38,281 nt of DNA from positions 1-38,281 of IMG/VR virus record IMGVR_UViG_3300037882_002040; one strand, 5' to 3'. Source of the DNA: a virus. A program made the position numbers and the translations under genes. Below, one piece after another: positions 32,843 to 38,281 of the stretch. Numbering within the stretch: the first letter of the stretch is position 1; every line of letters begins with the position of its first letter. The notes beneath the pieces are model-generated. The model did not search any database. It was not told the origin of the DNA and was given only the letters and a program-made list of their open reading frames with translations.

Positions 32843-33360
32843 TGTTTTACCATTTTGCCTTTCTTTATATTGTCTAATGCGTCGGCCACCCCATTAATTC
32901 CATTAGCTAGAAATTCTAATCTATCTGTTCGCTGTTTAGCATATCTAATTATACTATCTAATTTTGACGCATATTCATCTTGGGCTGTAACTTTACAAGC
33001 CTTTTCATCAAATCCGTATCCATTTACGGAATCAAACTTAGGACACACATAATTTTTAAATACTGAATTAGCCCAATTTAGTCTCGCCCGCTCTCTATTA
33101 ATGGACCTCTGAATAAAAACCCCATAGGCCCTCAACTCAAAACTAATATAGCCGCAACTTTCTATATCTAGTTTTTCCAGTTCAGTACGCCCCATAGCCA
33201 GATATAACCCTATATTTTCTCTCTGCTTATTTATTTCTCCCTCATAATTAGGCAAACCTAGTTTTTGCTCATATTCGTCTAATATTTTGTCAATCTCTAC
33301 TAACCTTTGACTTGCTGAGGAACTATGTGAGGAGGTCTCGCCATTTATCTGATTCGTCAT
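32839..33360 (-). CDS. Helical protein, possible recombination mediator (UvsY-like), 173 aa
   Basis: The product is almost all helix: RLVEIDKILDEYEQKLGLP, INKQRENIGLYLAMGRTELE, then ELRAYGVFIQRSINRERARL and a final helix DSIIRYAKQRTDRLEFLANG. The closing layout (an Arg-Thr helix followed by IxxIxD) resembles small recombination mediators of T4-type phages, and the RecA-like gene is only two genes upstream. Identity to UvsY is not shown; this is inferred from size, fold and place. Its start lies inside the end of the EDxHD-like gene. Confidence 0.35.
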   Translation of the reverse strand: MTNQINGETSSHSSSASQRLVEIDKILDEYEQKLGLPNYEGEINKQRENIGLYLAMGRTELEKLDIESCGYISFELRAYGVFIQRSINRERARLNWANSVFKNYVCPKFDSVNGYGFDEKACKVTAQDEYASKLDSIIRYAKQRTDRLEFLANGINGVADALDNIKKGKMVKQ

Positions 33361-33745
33361 ATTTAAGCTTTATTAGTTCGATGTTGTTAATTGTGCAAAA
33401 TTCTTGTTTAGACATGTCGTTTTGTTTTTGTTTAGCAAAAGCAAATATATCTTTATGAAAGAAGGAACTCTTTTCATAGTGCTGAGGTCCTTGTACTTCT
33501 ACAGCAATACGAAATAATGGAATAAAGAAATCTAAATATAAGTTGGTTTTAGAATTAATCGGAATTAATAATTCCTCAATTACTGAACATGTTGGATATA
33601 ACTCTTGAAGAAGAGAGCGACATTGCAAATGTAAACTTGATTTAGCTGCGGTTTTAGTATAACCTATAAGCGTTAATCTACGAGTTTTGCCTTCTAGGTC
33701 TGTAACTTCCATTAAATCATAATACGAAGGAAAAGGAATATTCAC
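33323..33745 (-). CDS. Vsr-like/EDxHD-type PD-(D/E)XK endonuclease (140 aa)
   Basis: The start is GTG at 33745; an ATG at codon 12 is the alternative. The nuclease core has LYLDFFIPLFRIAVEVQGPQ with D72, E83 and Q85, then H89, and a helix AKQKQNDMSKQEFCTINNIE. The VEVQGPQHY phrase matches VEIDGISHR of the 268-residue endonuclease in this window, so both belong to the Vsr-related EDxHD group, though this one has no NUMOD or HTH head. It lies next to the RecA-like gene, a common target for homing enzymes. It ends with TAG and overlaps the next start. It could also be a repair nuclease. Confidence 0.55.
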   Translation of the reverse strand: MNIPFPSYYDLMEVTDLEGKTRRLTLIGYTKTAAKSSLHLQCRSLLQELYPTCSVIEELLIPINSKTNLYLDFFIPLFRIAVEVQGPQHYEKSSFFHKDIFAFAKQKQNDMSKQEFCTINNIELIKLKYDESDKWRDLLT

Positions 33746-33800
33746 TTAGACGTTTACTCATTAAAAAGTAAGCCGCAAAATAAAACTAATATAATTAAAG

Positions 33801-34856
33801 TTAATAGCATTTAATACCCATCATCTCTTTGACTTGACTAAATAGTGTTTTATATAATTCTGGATTGTCTACTAAATGTTGTTTTACATTATTAATACCT
33901 TGAATTTTCTTTTCTTCATTAGGAAATTGATACCAAGCTCCGCTTTGAACTATAATACCAAGGTCTATACAAATCTGAGCCAATTCTTGTTCTTGGTCTA
34001 TACCTTTTCCATATTTAATAATGCTTGTTGGTGTAGCGCCTGGAGAGCCAAGACCAGAACATGCAATTACCCAGTTTACTTCTTGCCCAATTGGAGAGTC
34101 TGTAGAGTCTTTTCCTCCCGGTTTAATAAACGTAAAGAACTTACACATTAATCTAAAATCTGCAAAATACTGAACTGCCCTCCCACTAGATTCGCTATTG
34201 GGATTACCCATTCCAGGATTTGCAATAACATGGTTTACAGCTAATAGAATAGTTCTATTAACAGGAATTACATTAGAAATTTTCCTAAAGAATTTATATA
34301 ATAGTTTTGCTCCAGATGCCCTTTGCATATCTTCCATAGAGCCAGTATATTCTTCCGAAGTTACAAGAGCGGAAAAAGAATCTACAATAATTATTGAACC
34401 TGGTTTTTGATGGATTATTTTCTCTATAATAGACAGATATTCCTGAGCCATTAGAATCTTTCCCCCTTTACCTTCTGCGTCGTTGGGAGAAGAGCCTATA
34501 ACATGAAATCTAGACAGGTCTAAATGCGGAATACCCTCTAAATCTCTAGCCTTTAATCGTCCTTCTATATTAGCGTAGAATACTTCTCGTCCTTCCGTTC
34601 CTGGTAGAGCGTATTTTTTGTTCTGAGCGTTTGCTGCTATCCATAGTGCTGTGACGCTTTTCCCAGCTTTTGGGGGACCAGCTAGCGTAATCGTAGCGCC
34701 GTCCGTAATCCCTCCTCCGAGGGCAATATCTAGGGCTGGACTAACAGGAATAATAATTGGTCTTGATTCTAAGACCGATTTTCCACTTTTGATTACCGCT
34801 CCGAACTCTTTAAGAATACTGTCGAATTCGGATTTTTCAACTTTTTCTTTAGCCAT
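33801..34856 (-). CDS. RecA-like recombinase (351 aa)
   Basis: The Walker A loop is AGPPKAGKS (59-67). Further signs: FYANIEGRLKARDL after the core, Walker B SIIIVDSFSALVTSEEYTGS, ILLAVNHVIANPG as the L1 region, and GRAVQYFADFRLMCKF following it. Its length is normal for RecA/UvsX family members. It would form filaments on ssDNA for strand exchange and recombination-dependent replication. The PD-(D/E)XK and possible mediator genes follow. It is closer in style to phage UvsX-like RecA proteins than to host RecA. Confidence 0.9.
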   Translation of the reverse strand: MAKEKVEKSEFDSILKEFGAVIKSGKSVLESRPIIIPVSPALDIALGGGITDGATITLAGPPKAGKSVTALWIAANAQNKKYALPGTEGREVFYANIEGRLKARDLEGIPHLDLSRFHVIGSSPNDAEGKGGKILMAQEYLSIIEKIIHQKPGSIIIVDSFSALVTSEEYTGSMEDMQRASGAKLLYKFFRKISNVIPVNRTILLAVNHVIANPGMGNPNSESSGRAVQYFADFRLMCKFFTFIKPGGKDSTDSPIGQEVNWVIACSGLGSPGATPTSIIKYGKGIDQEQELAQICIDLGIIVQSGAWYQFPNEEKKIQGINNVKQHLVDNPELYKTLFSQVKEMMGIKCY

Positions 34857-34859
34857 ATT

Positions 34860-35315
34860 TTATTCTTCGTCTAATTTTTTAAGCTTACCTAAAATGCCTA
34901 CAGGCTTAGGCTGTGGCGTCTGTACTGAAGTATACTCCGGACTAGGACCGTTGTCAAGCTCCAACGCCTTTTCATCGAGCCTCGCGCGTTCTATGTCTAA
35001 TTTTTTTGCCTCTTGCTCGATATAGGGAACTAGTTGTTTTGCTCGAAGAGAACATAACCACCACAGGTCGGGATGTTTAATAGCGCGAGCTATTGCTACA
35101 TGGTCGTACTTTTTTAAGAGCGAGTTAGCCGCCCTAACCTGTTCTCTAAAAAACTTTGCCCACTTATCTTGTTTCCAAAAATATCGTGGAAGGTCTACCT
35201 TATCTCGTTTAGCTTGCTTTTCAGCAACTCTTTCTATTAAATATTGACTTGCTGTAATATACCCATCAGAATATGGACTTTTATAACAAGATTTGTTTGT
35301 TGGTTCAGAAGGCAT
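34860..35315 (-). CDS. Unknown protein upstream of the recombinase, possible loader (151 aa)
   Basis: The protein is helical and basic in the first two thirds: YSDGYITASQYLIERVAEKQ, LPRYFWKQDKWAKFFREQVR, AANSLLKKYDHVAIARAIKH, with many Trp/Phe/Tyr residues. The last 40 residues are a flexible, Pro-rich tail ending ILGKLKKLDEE, which may contact a partner. The core recalls small phage proteins encoded beside RecA or helicase genes and sometimes called loaders. That is an inference from position. It ends 3 bases before the recombinase start. Confidence 0.5.
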   Translation of the reverse strand: MPSEPTNKSCYKSPYSDGYITASQYLIERVAEKQAKRDKVDLPRYFWKQDKWAKFFREQVRAANSLLKKYDHVAIARAIKHPDLWWLCSLRAKQLVPYIEQEAKKLDIERARLDEKALELDNGPSPEYTSVQTPQPKPVGILGKLKKLDEE

Positions 35316-35361
35316 TATTGATTACCAGGAAATTTGTAAATATTTATCTATTAGATAATTT

Positions 35362-35421
35362 TTATTTATTACGATTGAATATAAGATATATTCCGCTAAT
35401 ATCAGTAATGGTTATAGTCAT
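35362..35421 (-). pseudogene. Fossil N-terminus of a GIY-YIG homing endonuclease
   Basis: The 119-base gap holds an ATG at 35421 followed by TITITDISGIYLIFNRNK and a stop. SGIYLIFNR is identical to the first strand of the interrupted GIY-YIG gene (KVSGIYLIFNRVNKKKYVG) and close to that of the intact one. The rest of the nuclease is gone. The remaining bases of the gap show no other feature. Confidence 0.7.
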
Positions 35422-35434
35422 ATGCGGGAAGAGA

Positions 35435-36313
35435 TTATATTAATTTCTGTAGGTGTGACCTAAAATGTTTCCACGGCAAACCCTGTTTAATTTCTTTAAG
35501 ATTCCACTGACTATATGCTAAATTATACAAGAATTGCTCTCTATTTGGATATATTAGGTCTTTTAGAAAGTATGAATGATTCGCCAAAGGGTATGCTATA
35601 CATAAATCGTCGTCAGTTATAATAGGGATGCCCTCTATCAGAGGCTCTAAAGCCGAATTAGAAGTCTTGGTTATTACACATAACACGTCCTCTAAGTCTT
35701 GAGAAAAGGGGCGATTAGCAGGAAGAATATCAAAGTTCTTGTCTGGTATGTCTGGTAATACTTTCTGGTTGGGGTGAGGTCTTAATAGAATTTGACAGTT
35801 TGTTTGTTTTCTGAGTTGTTGAACTGCCCAAGCATACCATCCTACTACATTAAAATGTCTCGTGCTAACTCCTCCCGCCATTTGTCCAAGGATGAGAATT
35901 TTGTTACCAATACGCCAACCTTTCATGTCTAGTCCCAATAATCTCCATCTGTCGGGCGGGCTTTTTTGGTTGAAATATTGCCCATATCCTTTAGTGCAAT
36001 TTAGCCCAATACTAGTATAACCTTTACTACTATTTTTTACCCACCTATCATTCTTTAGAAACCCAATATCCATAATCAATTTCGGCTTCTTAGTTTCTAG
36101 GCAATAGTCATTAACTAGACCCCTTAAAAGATTGTTCCCCCCATTAAATTCTCCATATTGTACTATCACGTCACACTTATGTAATCTGTCTATTTCCCCC
36201 TCATTCTTTACTTTGATATAACTGTCCGCACTATTAAGAATCCCCTCACAAAATCCGTCCAAGACCTCTATGATATTATCGCGATTTTTGGTATAACAAA
36301 CGCCCACTATCAT
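35435..36313 (-). CDS. KpsC/KpsS-like glycosyltransferase-type protein (292 aa)
   Basis: The C-terminal half carries signs of the capsule-type GT-B group: ILILGQMAGGVSTRHFNVVG, CQILLRPHPNQKVLPDIPD with the RPHP motif, then VLCVITKTSNSALEPLIEGI and PIITDDDLC, the classic SN/S-x-xxxEAL-like loop. The N-terminal half has a Rossmann start (MIVGVCYTKNRDNI) and IVQYGEFNGGNN. Such proteins are seen in many phages, where the substrate is unknown. It lies apart from the main glycosyltransferase cluster, in front of the recombination block. Confidence 0.55.
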   Translation of the reverse strand: MIVGVCYTKNRDNIIEVLDGFCEGILNSADSYIKVKNEGEIDRLHKCDVIVQYGEFNGGNNLLRGLVNDYCLETKKPKLIMDIGFLKNDRWVKNSSKGYTSIGLNCTKGYGQYFNQKSPPDRWRLLGLDMKGWRIGNKILILGQMAGGVSTRHFNVVGWYAWAVQQLRKQTNCQILLRPHPNQKVLPDIPDKNFDILPANRPFSQDLEDVLCVITKTSNSALEPLIEGIPIITDDDLCIAYPLANHSYFLKDLIYPNREQFLYNLAYSQWNLKEIKQGLPWKHFRSHLQKLI

Positions 36314-36331
36314 ATATTTTCTCTGCTTATT

Positions 36332-36832
36332 TTAGAGAGATTCTGACGGCTTACCAACTGTCGGTCTAGCATTAGATTGAGGATTATCTCTAACCTCCCC
36401 TTTTCGTATGTCAAAAATAGCTCCTTTACCTAACCTGCTTCCTGGTAAGGCTTTACCAAATTCATCTCCTCGTTCGGAGGCGGCGGGCGTCATTACTGCA
36501 ACGCCAGTACCTAAAGGTTTCCCCTCCGGGTCTTTTCTTACGGTTAAATGATGAAATGGTTTCTTTTTGGGAGGTTTTGACACTCTACCTACAGTCTTCT
36601 TTTTAACTACTACTTTTTCTACAGATTCCTGTTCAGGCGGATTTGTGTCTGGCTGAACGTCTGGTTGAACGTCCGATTTTATAGCTAGTGGGTCTCCATG
36701 TCTTTGAAAGTGTCGTTGTACTGTGGGCATTTTTTTCCCAATAGCATCGGCAATTTCTTGATATGATTTGCCCTGCTCTCTTAGAGTGGTCATGGCTATT
36801 TTATCACCAGCGGTTAAATTTGGTCCTCTCAT
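36332..36832 (-). CDS. HTH DNA-binding protein with basic tail (166 aa)
   Basis: The ATG overlaps the upstream stop as ATGA. Residues 1-47 are a helix-turn-helix of the resolvase/transposase type (LTAGDKIAMTTLREQGKSYQ, EIADAIGKKMPTVQRHFQRH). The rest is a Pro-, Lys- and Gly-rich, probably disordered tail (KKKTVGRVSKPPKKKPFHHL). This could be a transcription regulator or a DNA-organising protein. It lies near the upstream end of the - strand genes visible here. Confidence 0.65.
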   Translation of the reverse strand: MRGPNLTAGDKIAMTTLREQGKSYQEIADAIGKKMPTVQRHFQRHGDPLAIKSDVQPDVQPDTNPPEQESVEKVVVKKKTVGRVSKPPKKKPFHHLTVRKDPEGKPLGTGVAVMTPAASERGDEFGKALPGSRLGKGAIFDIRKGEVRDNPQSNARPTVGKPSESL

Positions 36833-37299
36833 ACTAATTCCCTTTCTGCGTTAGCTAAATATGCTCTGTTTTTAGTTTTTAGAAAATTTATATAATAGTC
36901 GAAAACCCTCTTAGACACTTCAACAAGTGGCCAAATTAATTCTTTTGTAGATTTATTTTTAGCGATTGATGAATCTGAAAACATGTCCATTGGGCTATAT
37001 AGTTTGTTTTGCTTACTTCGACGGGCGAAATACGTGTCTTTTTTACCTATAGTTACTCGTTTAGCAAAAGTGTACATATCTTCTTCTGCTGTATATAACT
37101 TACCTTGAGATTCGTAGTCTACTAAAATAGGGAATTTTTGAGCATCTAATTGGTCTTCTCTTCCAGAGATTGTGTAACATACTACCTCTCTAGTGGTAGA
37201 TACGTCTTCCTCGAAGGACCCGTCATGAGGTCTAAAGATAGCGTTAGATAGGTCTCTTGTGGTGGGGCGAGGCGGAATTGTTTTAACGTTATTTAGCAT
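36829..37299 (-). CDS. Unknown protein (156 aa)
   Basis: I do not recognise this protein. It begins with a Pro/Arg-rich tail (KTIPPRPTTRDLSNAIFRP), continues with mixed alpha/beta regions (DAQKFPILVDYESQGKLYTA, KRVTIGKKDTYFARRSKQNK) and ends with a long helix (VSKRVFDYYINFLKTKNRAY). It is coupled to the following HTH gene by ATGA. A virion-associated or DNA-packing protein is possible, but there is no direct sign. Confidence 0.5.
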   Translation of the reverse strand: MLNNVKTIPPRPTTRDLSNAIFRPHDGSFEEDVSTTREVVCYTISGREDQLDAQKFPILVDYESQGKLYTAEEDMYTFAKRVTIGKKDTYFARRSKQNKLYSPMDMFSDSSIAKNKSTKELIWPLVEVSKRVFDYYINFLKTKNRAYLANAERELV

Positions 37300-37789
37300 T
37301 TTTTCTCCATGTAAATATTTTTCTTAATTGTGACAGTTGGTATTTTAACCAAGGCCAGAAGTAAACCCGTCTAGCCAACATTGGAAAATATATTCCGTTG
37401 TTTAATTTAATAAAAACATAACCGGGGGGCAATTTATTCTCAGGATTATATTTTTCTGGAGGTTTAAATAACCCAAATTTTTGGACACATTTAGGAACTA
37501 TGTCGAATACTTTGTGTTTATAGTTGGGATTTTGTTCTATCAGAACCTGTTCTCCGTCCAGATGTAGTTTTGTTAATTCGGTTTTTTGGCTGGGGTTTTC
37601 GGTGCGAAATGCTACTTTGTCGTTATAAACACCTCCAACCACATCAGCAGTAATCATAACCTGTTTTTCGGGGCATTCCCCCCAACCTTCTGGTCTATCG
37701 CTAATATCTATAGCAACAGGAGTTTTATCTCTAGAAGGTTTAGTGAAAGCTTTTGGTTTCTTTTTTGTGTCTTTGATTTTTCTAGGCAT
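37289..37789 (-). CDS. Unknown basic protein (166 aa)
   Basis: The N-terminus is very basic (MPRKIKDTKKKPKAFTKPSR), followed by beta-rich regions (VMITADVVGGVYNDKVAFRT, ELTKLHLDGEQVLIEQNPNY, PGYVFIKLNNGIYFPMLARR) and a Trp/Arg-rich end (VYFWPWLKYQLSQLRKIFTW). It has no membrane span long enough to be certain. It overlaps both neighbours by about ten bases. Function unknown. Confidence 0.5.
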   Translation of the reverse strand: MPRKIKDTKKKPKAFTKPSRDKTPVAIDISDRPEGWGECPEKQVMITADVVGGVYNDKVAFRTENPSQKTELTKLHLDGEQVLIEQNPNYKHKVFDIVPKCVQKFGLFKPPEKYNPENKLPPGYVFIKLNNGIYFPMLARRVYFWPWLKYQLSQLRKIFTWRKNAK

Positions 37790-38171
37790 TTTTGTCTCTC
37801 TTTTTAACAGGTCTTTTCTTAGTAGGTGTATCTGTCCACTTAACAGGTTCGCTTTTTTTAATTCTCGTAGCTCCTTTAGGCGGCTCAGGAAGTTCTCCTT
37901 CTTCTAGGTAGGAGAAGTGTTGTTTCTTCATGTCTAATTTTTGGTCGTCACTATAAGTGTCTCGATTTCTCGCAGCTATATCGCCAATAGTTTTAAGCTC
38001 TGAGGAATGCTTTCTAACAGCTCCTACTAGACCGTCCAGGTCTTTTTCGTAGTCTCTATGGACTTTATTAGAGCCACAGGAACAAACAACCTGGAAAGAT
38101 TCGTACTGCTGTCTGGTTAACACTTCCTCGAATTCTTTTCGACAGGAAGTACAGATAAAACTATATATCAC
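37782..38171 (-). CDS. FmdB-type zinc ribbon protein (129 aa)
   Basis: The start is GTG at 38171 behind GGGAGCCTAATAA. Residues 1-42 are an FmdB-like zinc ribbon: YSFICTSCRKEFEEVLTRQQ and VVCSCGSNKVHRDYE, with CxxC and CxC pairs. The rest is polar and basic, ending KKRPVKKRDKNA and a TAG stop. Such proteins occur often in phage structural and head-gene clusters. Its role is unknown; nucleic acid or protein binding is likely. It overlaps both neighbours. Confidence 0.7.
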   Translation of the reverse strand: MIYSFICTSCRKEFEEVLTRQQYESFQVVCSCGSNKVHRDYEKDLDGLVGAVRKHSSELKTIGDIAARNRDTYSDDQKLDMKKQHFSYLEEGELPEPPKGATRIKKSEPVKWTDTPTKKRPVKKRDKNA

Positions 38172-38281
38172 TTATTAGGCTCCCAATATTTACCGCCAAC
38201 TAGAGTGACGCTTTCTGTTGTTTTTTCTTGGTCTAAGAAATTATAATTTAAACTAGTTGGATACATAGAGTTTCTATCTAG
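38168..38281 (-). CDS. C-terminal end of a gene entering from the right edge
   Basis: The - strand frame is open from the last base and reads LDRNSMYPTSLNYNFLDQ, EKTTESVTLVGGKYWEPNK, then TGA at 38168-38170, which overlaps the GTG of the next gene. So 37 residues of a longer protein are visible. There are too few to name it. Confidence 0.6.
   Translation of the reverse strand, partial: LDRNSMYPTSLNYNFLDQEKTTESVTLVGGKYWEPNK

Noticed and set aside
1-38281. Recoding of TAG as an amino acid, suggested by the in-frame TAG in the LAGLIDADG gene
   Set aside because: TAG is the apparent true stop of three genes (ending at 9879, 33323 and 37782), long genes such as dnaE and the 1332-residue tail gene contain no internal TAG, and a second endonuclease is broken by TAA. 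Simple nonsense mutations fit better.

Overview
This window looks like part of a large, AT-rich (about one third G+C by eye) genome of a tailed double-stranded DNA bacteriophage. It carries tail/baseplate-type genes, a phage-encoded replisome (DnaE-type polymerase, proofreading exonuclease, DnaB-type helicase, DnaG-type primase, RecA-like recombinase, dNMP kinase), a sigma-like factor and many homing endonucleases. Genes are packed tightly, with ATGA, TAATG and TGATG overlaps and AAGGA-type ribosome binding sites. No gene-free stretch longer than about 150 bases was found, and no tRNA, rRNA or CRISPR array. The host cannot be named from the sequence.

Layout. Positions 1-7745 (+ strand) hold four virion-type genes: a tail protein cut by the left edge, a 1332-residue baseplate-hub-like protein, a very cysteine-rich protein, and a beta-propeller protein resembling family 130 glycosidases. 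They end at a hairpin that separates them from everything to the right, all of which is on the - strand. Read in the direction of transcription (right to left), the - strand holds: a block of small proteins (zinc ribbon, HTH), a KpsC/KpsS-like protein, a RecA-like recombinase with a possible mediator, DnaB helicase, DnaG primase, dNMP kinase, a RecB/Cas4-like nuclease, the polymerase locus, a sigma-like factor, a cluster of glycosyltransferases with two HAD phosphatases and a sugar nucleotidyltransferase, then a possible single-strand annealing protein and a small zinc protein.

The main discovery is the polymerase locus (20648-26417). DnaE is encoded in three separate genes. The first break, between the palm with all three catalytic aspartates and the fingers, is filled by a DnaQ-like exonuclease and a small ORF, with no intein. 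The second break is a split intein: the N half is fused to the middle piece, the C half to the last piece, and a free-standing LAGLIDADG endonuclease gene lies between them. Protein splicing would rejoin the conserved YAFNF/SHAVSY junction, four residues from the site of the well-known cyanobacterial DnaE split intein.

Other notable points: GATC is absent from all 38 kb by manual scan where roughly 120 are expected, and Asp codons switch to GAC before C; an HNH endonuclease is split over two frames at a canonical slippery heptamer followed by a 10-bp stem, a candidate programmed -1 frameshift; and at least ten intact, interrupted or fossil homing-endonuclease elements (LAGLIDADG, GIY-YIG, HNH, EDxHD, NUMOD3) are scattered over the - strand genes.
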